From positions 92,080-156,079 of the forward strand of contig NZ_QZCF01000011.1 in NCBI RefSeq assembly GCF_003591485.1: a stretch of DNA of 64,000 nucleotides, given 5' to 3'. The notes beneath the pieces were generated by a model that saw nothing but the letters and a program-made list of their open reading frames with translations, searched no databases and was not told where the DNA came from. Source of the stretch: Paenibacillus sp. 1011MAR3C5. GTDB taxonomy: Bacteria > Bacillota > Bacilli > Paenibacillales > Paenibacillaceae. Position numbers and translations under genes: made by a program. Below, one piece after another: positions 1 through 7,403 of this stretch (the first letter of the stretch is position 1; each line of letters begins with the position of its first letter).

Positions 1-75
1 GGGCTGTTCGACAAGCAGCGTGTGATTCTAAGCAGCAGCGAGCCGGTGATGGATGGGATGCGGGTGCGGTATTAA
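1..75 (+). CDS. C-terminal end of a truncated CDS, function unknown
   Basis: An open frame runs from the window edge to TAA at 73-75 and encodes 24 residues ending in MDGMRVRY. It sits directly before a strong rho-independent terminator at 91-118, which fits the last gene of a plus-strand transcript. Too little remains to name the protein. Confidence 0.55.
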   Translation, partial: GLFDKQRVILSSSEPVMDGMRVRY

Positions 76-90
76 GGACGATATTGGTGA

Positions 91-118
91 AGTCCGAACC
101 TAGTTCGGACTTTTTTTG
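91..118 (+). terminator. Rho-independent terminator
   Basis: A 9-bp perfect stem (AGTCCGAAC at 91-99 and GTTCGGACT at 103-111) with a 3-nt loop is followed by a run of T. It closes the transcript of the partial gene at the left edge. Confidence 0.9.
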
Positions 119-126
119 GATGCAAT

Positions 127-197
127 CGACATAAATTACGTCAAAATCATTGACATAAATTATGTCAATGCGTATATTGGAGTCATAAAAGATGTCA
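127..197 (+). promoter_or_regulatory. Promoter with three palindromic operator sites
   Basis: TTGACA at 150-155 and TATATT at 173-178 are separated by 17 nt, a good SigA-type promoter. A palindrome, TGACATAAATTATGTCA (151-167), covers the -35 box. A second copy with one arm mismatch lies at 127-143, and a degenerate copy (AGTCATAAAAGATGTCA) at 181-197 overlaps the expected transcription start. The start-to-start distances are 24 and 30 bp. The most likely ligand is the HTH protein encoded just downstream, giving autorepression. That assignment is inference. Confidence 0.75.
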
Positions 198-210
198 GCA
201 GGTGATGAAA

Positions 211-714
211 ATGAGAGAAGCGCATCAAGTACAGACGGTATTGGAGTATTTGGTCATGCTGAATGAACTGTCCTATTCTGGTATCGGACGAAAGCTTAAC
301 ATTACGCCGCAGCAGTTCTCCGATTGGATCAAGAAGCGCAGGCCGATTCCGCAGGAGAGGCTTCATGAGCTTGCCCATTATTTTGGAGTAGTGCCAGACG
401 CGCTCATTGATTCGAATTATTATGCGAAGCCGCTGACGCTGCTTGGACGGATCGAGCTCCATATGCGGCTTGTAGAGCAGAAGATCGCCGCACTGGAAGC
501 CGCTGGCGCGGAGCGTGAGGATATGGAGCCTTATTACGAGAAGCAGAAAGGGCTCAGGCGGGAGAGGGAGGATGAGATTCGACTGGCTAGAGCAGCAGAG
601 CTGCTGCGGCAGGGGGATCATCAGATTCGTTCAATTATTGATGAGGTGCTGGATGTGCTGGAAGCGGGACATGTCGATGAGTTGATCCGCAAGCTGAAGA
701 GGGAGGGTTCGTAG
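211..714 (+). CDS. HTH (XRE/Cro-like) transcriptional regulator
   Basis: The 167-residue protein has a helix-turn-helix-like segment near its N-terminus: LSYSGIGRKLNITPQQFSDW followed by a KKRRP stretch, then PQERLHELAHYFGV, as in Cro/C1-type folds. The C-terminal two thirds are charged and helical (probable coiled coil, roughly residues 80-160) and may mediate oligomerisation or partner binding. In-frame GTG 202 and ATG 205 lie upstream, but AGGTGA at 199-204 is properly spaced only for ATG 211. The next gene starts directly at the base after the stop, so the two are co-transcribed. Three palindromic sites over its own promoter suggest it is a repressor of this two-gene operon. The HTH call is firm; the regulon is inferred. 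Confidence 0.75.
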   Translation: MREAHQVQTVLEYLVMLNELSYSGIGRKLNITPQQFSDWIKKRRPIPQERLHELAHYFGVVPDALIDSNYYAKPLTLLGRIELHMRLVEQKIAALEAAGAEREDMEPYYEKQKGLRREREDEIRLARAAELLRQGDHQIRSIIDEVLDVLEAGHVDELIRKLKREGS

Positions 715-1746
715 ATGAGCACGGCCATTTACTTGAGCAGGGATACCGTGAAGATGCTGGGCAAAAATCAGGATGTCCCTTACGATGGGGCGTATCTGTT
801 CACCAATAGCCGTCAGGTTGCCAAAAAAGCGATGGTCATGCCTCCGGCGAAGCCGATGAATTGGATATCGCGTTTCGGAAGCATTACCGTGTCTCAGGTA
901 GGCAAGGAATACCCGAATGGGGGGATGAATGAGGCGGGCCTAGTCGTGGAGCAGACGACGTTATGGAGTTCATTCTACCCTGAAGTTGGGGCGTTTCCTG
1001 CGATTGGTGAATTGCCGTTGATTCAGCTATTGCTGGATACATGCGAAAACGTGCAGGAGGCTATTGAGCTGGCTGCCCGGGTACGTATCGCCGAGCCCAT
1101 GTCCCGGCTTCACTATATAATGGGCGACGCGCTAGGAGAGTGCGCAGTCCTCGAATATGTGGACGGTGAGTTGAAGGTGTATGACAAGGAGTCGCTGCCG
1201 AAGACGATTCTGGCGAATACGCCTTATCGCGAAGCGCTGGCCGATCTGGCCGATACGCGGAATCATTGGCAGCGATCTGATGATGATTACGCGCGGAACT
1301 CCATGGAGCGCTTCACCATCGCTGCTGCTGCGGCATCATTGCCTGTGCCGTCAGGCAGAGAGTCCAGGACGGCATATATGCTGAACGCGCTGATGGCCGC
1401 GGGAAGAGAGGATACGGCATACAGCCTCGTGTATGACATTGCGGACAAAAGGCTCTATTTTAGAACAAAGCGATATCCGGCACTGAAGAGGATTGAGATG
1501 ACGCACCTGGACTTCTCGCCGGGGGCTAGAACGCTGGCCCTTGATCTCCATCAGCCGGAGGAAGGTGACAGAGGGAGTCATCTGATGCCTTATGATCAGT
1601 CGCTTAACTTTCGAGTAGTCCAATCCTTCTTCCGGGACCCGGTTCTGACAGAAGCATTCGGCTGGAGCCTGTCGGATGAGATGCTGGAGTTCCTGTCAGC
1701 TATACCAGACTCCTATGAGGAAGCGGCAGAGAAGAGAGAGTTATAG
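715..1746 (+). CDS. Linear amide C-N hydrolase, penicillin V acylase/choloylglycine hydrolase family
   Basis: The 343-residue protein resembles Ntn hydrolases of the conjugated bile acid hydrolase/penicillin V acylase family: GKNQDV near residues 16-21, an NSRQ segment, a FGSITVSQVG strand, and YPNGGMNEAGLVVE corresponding to the substrate-pocket region. These enzymes cleave linear amides such as penicillin V or N-acyl homoserine lactones, using an N-terminal Cys exposed by Met removal. Here residue 2 is Ser (ATG AGC), one base away from the expected TGC. It may therefore be a Ser-nucleophile variant, an inactive relative, or carry a sequencing error. ATG follows the regulator stop with no gap, so translational coupling is likely. 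No signal peptide is seen, so it is probably cytoplasmic. Natural substrate unknown. Confidence 0.75.
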   Translation: MSTAIYLSRDTVKMLGKNQDVPYDGAYLFTNSRQVAKKAMVMPPAKPMNWISRFGSITVSQVGKEYPNGGMNEAGLVVEQTTLWSSFYPEVGAFPAIGELPLIQLLLDTCENVQEAIELAARVRIAEPMSRLHYIMGDALGECAVLEYVDGELKVYDKESLPKTILANTPYREALADLADTRNHWQRSDDDYARNSMERFTIAAAAASLPVPSGRESRTAYMLNALMAAGREDTAYSLVYDIADKRLYFRTKRYPALKRIEMTHLDFSPGARTLALDLHQPEEGDRGSHLMPYDQSLNFRVVQSFFRDPVLTEAFGWSLSDEMLEFLSAIPDSYEEAAEKREL

Positions 1747-1766
1747 AATTGCGAACGAGGATATGT

Positions 1767-1800
1767 CTTAAGCCCATCAAGGGCTTGAGGCGTTTTTTTA
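1767..1800 (+). terminator. Rho-independent terminator
   Basis: A 9-bp stem (CTTAAGCCC at 1767-1775 with GGGCTTGAG at 1781-1789, including one wobble pair) is followed by CGTTTTTTTA. It ends the HTH/Ntn-hydrolase operon. Confidence 0.88.
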
Positions 1801-2058
1801 TTTGGCGAATCGCTTATTCTACTCTTCCAAGTGTTCGACAGCTTATGAGCAAACTGCAGATCGTCCTGTAAAATTAAGGAGCCAATCCAGGTAAACTCTG
1901 CTAAAATAACTAAGGGATGCGGACTGGCAGAACTATGTTGCTTTGTAAATTTTGCATCGATCTGGGACGTTGCACGTAATTAGTTTTATGGAGAGATGGA
2001 TAATGGTTCCACTCAGTGCTCGGAGAGCCCATTCGATGGAATGGAGGGGGTGTATCGG
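1801..2058. other. Intergenic region before the VWA/TelA operon
   Basis: About 260 bases without a convincing gene. They must hold the promoter of the 2059-5713 operon, but no clear consensus SigA box pair stands out. AT-rich -10-like stretches (TAAAAT near 1869 and 1902) lack good -35 partners. An alternative sigma factor or activator may be involved. Confidence 0.4.
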
Positions 2059-2805
2059 ATGAATAGCGCCAAGGCGGTTAAGCTGCTTGGATTAATAATC
2101 GGAATCGTAGTACTGAACATCGCAGTATTGTCCCCAGGGCTGCTGGGGGTCGAGATTGGAGGCGACAGCGTACTGGAGACGGCCTCCGGCATTACGCTGC
2201 TGGTTGTCAGCTTTTTGGTGCTTCTGTATGGAAGCTACACGCTGCTCATTAAACCTCCGTATGTGCCGCCTGTAAGAGAGGTTAGGACACATGAGGATTA
2301 TGTAGCTGCGCTTGCACAGTTCCGCAATGTGAAGGGCTTAAAGAAAGAAATCGCCCTTGCTCTGGATCAGCTCGATCGGATCGATAAGAAGAAGGATACG
2401 CTGCTTGATGTGCTGGAGCAACGATTCGACCCCTCGGAATTAAGCTACAAGAAGTTTATTTCGGTTATTGATGAGGTTCGCAAGCTGTTTTATCTGAATA
2501 TTCGCGGTATCCTGAACAAGCTTAGCGTCTTTGACGCCCAAGAGTTCGCCAGCTTTGCCGGCCAACAGCACAAGCCAGGTCTCTTCTCGAACAGGCTGGT
2601 GCAGGAGAAGGCGGCGCTCTATCAGGAATACATGGCTCATATGTCCGGATACCTGGGGGTCAATGAGGAGATTTTGCTGAAGCTGGACAAATTGCTGCTG
2701 GAGATTTCCTTGCTGGGCAGCACGGATTACCGTGATGTGGATGATATGCCTTGCATGAAGGAAATCGATCAGCTCATAAAACAAACTAAATTTTATAAGC
2801 AATAA
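2059..2805 (+). CDS. Two-helix membrane protein of the VWA/TelA operon
   Basis: The 248-residue protein has two hydrophobic segments (about residues 9-30 and 42-64, separated by a short loop), then PPYVPPV and a cytoplasmic charged helical domain of about 170 residues. The frame is open upstream to 1996, but GGAGGGGG at 2043-2050 sits 8 nt before ATG 2059, so that start is preferred. It is followed 13 bases later by the solute-binding/VWA protein, and then by a TelA-family gene. The family is not recognised. The position and topology suggest a membrane anchor or scaffold linking the surface-exposed VWA protein to the cytoplasmic TelA protein; this is inference. Confidence 0.7.
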   Translation: MNSAKAVKLLGLIIGIVVLNIAVLSPGLLGVEIGGDSVLETASGITLLVVSFLVLLYGSYTLLIKPPYVPPVREVRTHEDYVAALAQFRNVKGLKKEIALALDQLDRIDKKKDTLLDVLEQRFDPSELSYKKFISVIDEVRKLFYLNIRGILNKLSVFDAQEFASFAGQQHKPGLFSNRLVQEKAALYQEYMAHMSGYLGVNEEILLKLDKLLLEISLLGSTDYRDVDDMPCMKEIDQLIKQTKFYKQ

Positions 2806-2818
2806 GGGGGAGTGGGAC

Positions 2819-4507
2819 ATGGCAAACAAAGGCAAGGCGTTTTTTGTACTAATTGCTATAGCCGCTGTTGTTTTTGGACTCGTATATGCAGGAATTACAT
2901 TAACCTCTAATCTGGGCAAGTCGGATTCGCAGGTGAACACGGAAGACGCGGGCAAGCGCCTGGATAAGCTGTACAAAAATATTAACGTCAATAACGTTGA
3001 GCCAGTGAAGGGTCAGATCGACCTTGATCCGGTTGCGGTCGGCGATTCCTTGCCGGATATCTCGAAGTTTGCGGTTTCGGTCGAGAATACGACAGACAGC
3101 TTCGTCGAGATTTTCTCCTCCACGGAGAAGTCCGGTACCGGCATCGACGGCTGGCTGAATGAAGTGGCGGAGGCTTTCAATCAATCGAATGCGCAGGTGA
3201 ACGGCAAGCCTGTATCCGTCAAGATTCGCAATATTGCTTCAGGCACAGCCACGGATTATATACGGTCGGGCAAATATGTTCCGGATGCGTTCACGCCATC
3301 CAATGAGCTGTGGGGAGAGATGGTGAAGGCCGAGGGGATATCGGCCGAGCTAGTCTCCAAGCGCCTCGTCGGCAACGTGACGGGCATCGTTACACGTAAA
3401 GCGAAGTACGATGAGCTGGTTGAGAAGTACGGATCGATTAATGTAAAAACCATTACGGATGCAATCGCGGACAATGAGCTGTCCATGGGCTATACCGATC
3501 CTTTTGCAAGCTCGACAGGCCTTAATTTCCTTGTGACTTCACTCAGAACATTCGATCATACGGATTTGCTTGGAGAGACTGCGGTGCAAGGGTTCGAGCG
3601 CTTCCAGGCGAATGTGCCGTTTATCGCCTCGACGACGATCCAGATGCGTGACGCGGCCAAGACGGGCATGCTGGACTCCTTCGTTCTGGAATACCAGACA
3701 TATGTGAATGCAGCGGATCTGAAGAGCGGTTATGTGTTTACGCCGTTCGGCGTAAGGCATGACAGCCCGCTGTACGCGCTTGGAGATCTGCCGAAGGAGA
3801 AGCTGGATATCATTAAGGCGTTCGCGGATTTCGTTGCCCAGGATAAGAACCAGAAGCTCGGGACAGAGAAGGGCTTCAACGGCCTGGAGGAATACCAGTC
3901 GGAGCTGGAGGCGGTTGATGGCGGTACGCTATTATCTGCACAAAGATTGTGGAAAGAGAAGAAGGACGGAAGCAAGCCGATCGCAGCCGTATTCGTAGCC
4001 GATGTATCCGGCAGCATGGACGGCGAGCCGCTGAACCGCTTGAAGGAATCGCTCTTGCAGGGACAGAAGTATCTCGGCCGCGACAATAGCATCGGATTTG
4101 TGTCCTATTCCAGCGACGTGTCCATTAATCTTCCGATTGCGAAGTACGATACGAATCAGCAGTCCATGTTCGTCGGAGCGATTAACAGCCTGCAGGCAAG
4201 CGGCGGGACGGCGACGTTCGACGGCATCGTCGTTGCGATGAAGCTGCTTCAGGATGAGGTGGCACTGAATCCCGACGTGAAGCCGGTCATCTTCGTGCTA
4301 AGTGACGGGGAGACGAATGAAGGCCATTCGCTTAAGGATATTAGAGGTCTGATCGAGACGTATAAAATTCCGGTTTATACGATCGGCTATAACGCTAATA
4401 TCGAAGCGCTGAAGAGCATATCAAGTATTAATGAAGCTGCCAGCATCAACGCTGACACCGATGATGTCGTGTACAAAATCGGCAATCTGCTGAATGTTCA
4501 GATGTAA
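2819..4507 (+). CDS. Membrane-anchored protein: solute-binding-like domain fused to VWA domain
   Basis: The 562-residue protein has a single N-terminal transmembrane or uncleaved signal segment (about residues 7-27). A periplasmic-binding-protein-like region follows (about 90-370: TEKSGTGIDGWLNEVAEAFN, a DAFTPSNELWGEM stretch, GYTDPFASSTGLNFL). A C-terminal von Willebrand factor A domain (about 388-560) carries an intact MIDAS: DVSGSM at 395-400, the SGGTATFDG loop, and LSDGETN. VWA domains of this kind bind a metal and a protein ligand. This SBP/VWA architecture recurs beside TelA proteins in Firmicutes, as far as I recall. SD GGGGGAG lies 7-8 nt before the ATG. The domain would face outside. 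Ligand and role are unknown; envelope or metal stress is a reasonable guess. Confidence 0.82.
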   Translation: MANKGKAFFVLIAIAAVVFGLVYAGITLTSNLGKSDSQVNTEDAGKRLDKLYKNINVNNVEPVKGQIDLDPVAVGDSLPDISKFAVSVENTTDSFVEIFSSTEKSGTGIDGWLNEVAEAFNQSNAQVNGKPVSVKIRNIASGTATDYIRSGKYVPDAFTPSNELWGEMVKAEGISAELVSKRLVGNVTGIVTRKAKYDELVEKYGSINVKTITDAIADNELSMGYTDPFASSTGLNFLVTSLRTFDHTDLLGETAVQGFERFQANVPFIASTTIQMRDAAKTGMLDSFVLEYQTYVNAADLKSGYVFTPFGVRHDSPLYALGDLPKEKLDIIKAFADFVAQDKNQKLGTEKGFNGLEEYQSELEAVDGGTLLSAQRLWKEKKDGSKPIAAVFVADVSGSMDGEPLNRLKESLLQGQKYLGRDNSIGFVSYSSDVSINLPIAKYDTNQQSMFVGAINSLQASGGTATFDGIVVAMKLLQDEVALNPDVKPVIFVLSDGETNEGHSLKDIRGLIETYKIPVYTIGYNANIEALKSISSINEAASINADTDDVVYKIGNLLNVQM

Positions 4508-4573
4508 GTTGTAGCGAGGTTTGGAGCAAGCGTTTGATATAAATGGAGTACCTATTCGCTAAGGAGGGATTGC

Positions 4574-5713
4574 ATGTCGTTTACGATGGAAGTGATCAAG
4601 CCGGAGGAAATAAAATCTGCGATTGAAGAGCAGGTGAAGCCGGAGCCTGAGGAAGTAAGCCAACTGAAGGAGCTTGCGCAGAACAATGTATCCTCGATTC
4701 TGGCACTCGACATCGAGTCGCTGGAGAAGCGCAAAGAAATATTACAATCGATCGACAGCTTCGGCATGAACACGATGAAGTCGTCCTCGGACAAAAACTC
4801 GCTATTGCAGGTTTCCGTAGGAAAGCTGTCCAAGACGGGCGATGAAGGCGGGCAAGTGGCCAAAGGCCTGACAGAGCTGCATTTGCAGCTTAAGGATTTG
4901 GACCCTAGTGCGGTCGACTTTGCCAAAGGCGGGTTCCTGGGCAAGCTCTTTAATCCGCTGCGTCATTACTTTGCGAAATACCAGAAGGCGGATGCCGTCA
5001 TCTCGGATATTATCACTTCCTTGGATAAGGGCAAGACCGTCCTCAGAAACGACAACACGACGCTTGAATTCGAGCAGCAGGCGCTGCGGGATCTGACGAA
5101 GCGTCTGCAGAAGGAAATTCAGCTCGGCGTGCTCATGGACCAGGAGATCGAGGCTCAGATAGAAGCGGCAAAGCTTCGTATGGAATCGGAGGACAAGATT
5201 CGCTTTATTACGGAGGAAGTGCTGTTCCCGCTGCGCCAGCGGGTGATGGACCTGCAGCAGATGCAGGTCGTGAACCAGCAAGGCATTATGGCAATCGAGG
5301 TCGTCATGCGGAACAACAAGGAGCTGATCCGCGGCGTTGACCGGGCAAGGAACGTAACCGTATCCGCTTTGAGGATTTCGGTAACGGTAGCAAGCGCGCT
5401 CTATAACCAGAGAATTGTGCTGAAGAAGATCGAGCTGTTAAATCAAACAACCGATAATCTCATTAGCGGCACGTCCAAGATGCTGAAGAATCAGGGCGCG
5501 GCGATCCATAAGCAATCGCTGGAGACGAGCATTTCGGTAGACACGCTGAAGCAGGCATTCTCTGATGTTCTGGAGGCTTTGGACTCGATCAGCACCTACA
5601 AGCAGGATGCATTGCCGAAGATGAGAGATACCATCACTCAGTTCAGAGAGCTGGCTGACAGCGGTGAACAGCAGATTCAGCGTTTGGAGAAGGGGCAGAA
5701 GCTGGGGCTATAA
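4574..5713 (+). CDS. telA: TelA family (toxic anion resistance) protein
   Basis: The 379-residue protein carries the TelA family hallmark regions: a long helical N-terminus, then NPLRHYFAKYQKAD and DKGKTVLRNDNTTL (about residues 134-170), and a long predicted coiled coil to the C-terminus. TelA proteins are cytoplasmic and are associated with tellurite, bacteriocin and cell-wall antibiotic tolerance in Firmicutes; the molecular mechanism is not established. SD AAGGAGGG at 4561-4568 is ideally spaced before ATG 4574. It is the last gene of the operon, 66 bases after the VWA gene, and is followed by a terminator. Length and motifs are typical of the family. Confidence 0.88.
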   Translation: MSFTMEVIKPEEIKSAIEEQVKPEPEEVSQLKELAQNNVSSILALDIESLEKRKEILQSIDSFGMNTMKSSSDKNSLLQVSVGKLSKTGDEGGQVAKGLTELHLQLKDLDPSAVDFAKGGFLGKLFNPLRHYFAKYQKADAVISDIITSLDKGKTVLRNDNTTLEFEQQALRDLTKRLQKEIQLGVLMDQEIEAQIEAAKLRMESEDKIRFITEEVLFPLRQRVMDLQQMQVVNQQGIMAIEVVMRNNKELIRGVDRARNVTVSALRISVTVASALYNQRIVLKKIELLNQTTDNLISGTSKMLKNQGAAIHKQSLETSISVDTLKQAFSDVLEALDSISTYKQDALPKMRDTITQFRELADSGEQQIQRLEKGQKLGL

Positions 5714-5764
5714 TCCATTCAAGTGATCAATGATTAAGACCATACATGATTAAGGACCCAAAGG

Positions 5765-5791
5765 AAAGGGGCGCTGATGCGCTCCTTTTTT
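5765..5791 (+). terminator. Rho-independent terminator
   Basis: The stem AAAGGGGCGC (5765-5774), loop TGAT and GCGCTCCTTT (5779-5788) run into a T tract. It closes the VWA/TelA operon. Confidence 0.9.
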
Positions 5792-5825
5792 CATTAAATG
5801 ACGCATATAGACATTAGAATGAGAA

Positions 5826-5855
5826 AACCTCCCTCCATTCATCTGGAGGAAGGTT
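5826..5855 (-). terminator. Probable terminator of the minus-strand GntR-SBP gene
   Basis: AACCTCCCTCCA at 5826-5837 pairs with TGGAGGAAGGTT at 5844-5855 with one mismatch. On the minus strand it is followed by TTTTC. It lies 34 bases beyond the stop of the regulator gene that ends at 5890. Confidence 0.6.
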
Positions 5856-5889
5856 ATCGTTACGATCTTTATCGGAGCAGACAATTGGG

Positions 5890-7308
5890 CTAGACGTTAG
5901 TTGCAGCTTGTTCCTTGCGCCGATCGTTAATGAGACCTTCGATGCGGCTGCAAGCGTCTTGAGGGCTCTCCATGTTCATCCACATCAACTGCATCTCATC
6001 TTTCAGCAGATTGACCTCGCTGTTCGTCAGCTTCAGCTCCAGCAGCGTCTTCGCATTAGGCAATATATCTTTGAAGATATTGTAGTCCTTGGGATGGATC
6101 TGCGGATTAAGCAATGAATCGTCTTCCGCGATTTCCTTCCGTGCCGGTATGGTGCAGCCTTGCTTCTTGAGCAGCGACTGCGCTTCGGCTCCTACCATAT
6201 AATCGACGAAGCTTTGCGCGAGCTTAAGCCGCTGGCTGTTCTTATTGATGGCGAGCCCTCCGCCAAGCAGCAGCGTCCCATCGGACTTCTCCTTCGGGAC
6301 AGGGCGGACGTTCCAAGGCAGCGCGTTTCCTCTGAATTCATTCATGAAATAGTACGTACTCAAGATCATGGCTACGCGTTCCTTGACGAACAATGCCTCC
6401 GCCAGGTACTCGCTTCCATGAGAATAGATGGGGGAAACCTTTTCTTTATACATTAAATCCAGGCAAAATTGCAGTGCCTCGATCGTATTGGCATTGTCAA
6501 TATTGGCGGCCTCATGGGATGACGCCAAGCTCCCATCATTCTGCAGCATGAACACAGGCCAGCGGTGCGGAGATGAGGAGAAGCAGAAGCCATAATGCTC
6601 GATCCGGTCATCCTCGTCCAGGTCAGCCGTAAGCTTCTTCGCTGCATCGAGCAGGGTGTCCCAGTTATGAATAGGATAATCGCTTCCGATACCTGCCTGG
6701 CCGAATAGCCCTTCATTGTAGCAGATGACTACTGGCGAGAACAGGAAAGGCGTAATCATCGACTGGCCCTCCCATTCGAACAATTCGAATATTTTGGGAT
6801 AGCTGTCCTTATCGGGCTGCAGCTCAGGCGAGATGTAAGGCTGGATCAAATGCATCTTCTCCAGGTCCAGCAATTCGCGGAACTGACTGTCGGACACCAT
6901 GAACACATCCGGTCCATCGCCATTCTCCATGAGCTGGACGATTGTATCCATATAGCCGGACTCTGTGATGATCGAAAGCTCAATGTCCGCGAAGGGTTGT
7001 GAGGCTTTATATTGGTTGATAATCTCGCGTACGATATCGATTTCATAGGAGGTCGAAAACCACGCAAGCTTGATCGTTTCTCTGACGGCAAGACCGTTAT
7101 TCGGAGCGATGACCCGGTTTCCTTTGCCGGATATTTTTTCTATGAGACCTTCTTCGACGAGCTCTGCAAGTACTTTGCGTACGGATACGCGGCTAAGCTG
7201 ATATTGCTCGCTCAAAGTATTCTCAGGTAGGATAAATTCATCAGGCTTAATATTCCCGCTTAAAATTTCACCGCGGAGATCATCCTTGAATTTCTGATAC
7301 CGCTCCAT
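5890..7308 (-). CDS. GntR-type HTH fused to an extracellular-solute-binding-protein-like domain
   Basis: The 472-residue protein has an N-terminal GntR winged helix (about residues 1-75: LPENTLSEQYQLSRVSVRKV, then GLIEKISGKGNRVI). The rest is a complete bacterial family 1 solute-binding-protein fold (about 80-460: IKLAWFSTSYEIDIVREIIN, GPDVFMVSDSQF, YYFMNEFRG, LLLGGGLAINKNS). No signal peptide or lipobox precedes the fusion, so the binding domain is cytoplasmic and probably senses an imported oligosaccharide. GTG at 7332 is in frame, but AGAAGAG precedes ATG 7308 at better spacing. It is the last gene of the minus-strand polysaccharide cluster and probably regulates it. The domain calls are strong; ligand unknown. 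Confidence 0.85.
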   Translation of the reverse strand: MERYQKFKDDLRGEILSGNIKPDEFILPENTLSEQYQLSRVSVRKVLAELVEEGLIEKISGKGNRVIAPNNGLAVRETIKLAWFSTSYEIDIVREIINQYKASQPFADIELSIITESGYMDTIVQLMENGDGPDVFMVSDSQFRELLDLEKMHLIQPYISPELQPDKDSYPKIFELFEWEGQSMITPFLFSPVVICYNEGLFGQAGIGSDYPIHNWDTLLDAAKKLTADLDEDDRIEHYGFCFSSSPHRWPVFMLQNDGSLASSHEAANIDNANTIEALQFCLDLMYKEKVSPIYSHGSEYLAEALFVKERVAMILSTYYFMNEFRGNALPWNVRPVPKEKSDGTLLLGGGLAINKNSQRLKLAQSFVDYMVGAEAQSLLKKQGCTIPARKEIAEDDSLLNPQIHPKDYNIFKDILPNAKTLLELKLTNSEVNLLKDEMQLMWMNMESPQDACSRIEGLINDRRKEQAATNV

Positions 7309-7370
7309 GAAATCATCTCTTCTACGTAACACAACAATCCGCTCCTATAACTTTATATCAGCTTCTTTCT

Positions 7371-7403
7371 ATTATATACTAGCCTATTTCTAATTTATAC
7401 TAG
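7371..7403 (-). promoter_or_regulatory. Candidate promoter/operator of the GntR-SBP gene
   Basis: TATACTAG occurs twice (7375-7382 and 7396-7403) as a direct repeat 21 bp apart, exactly two helical turns. On the minus strand a TATAAT is present at 7371-7376. The right copy overlaps the stop codon of the esterase gene. The arrangement looks like an operator for the downstream regulator, but no good -35 box is visible. Confidence 0.4.

Noticed and set aside
160..621. A 153-codon minus-strand ORF over the first HTH gene
   Set aside because: Overlaps the palindromic promoter and the supported HTH gene; the composition is that of an antisense shadow.
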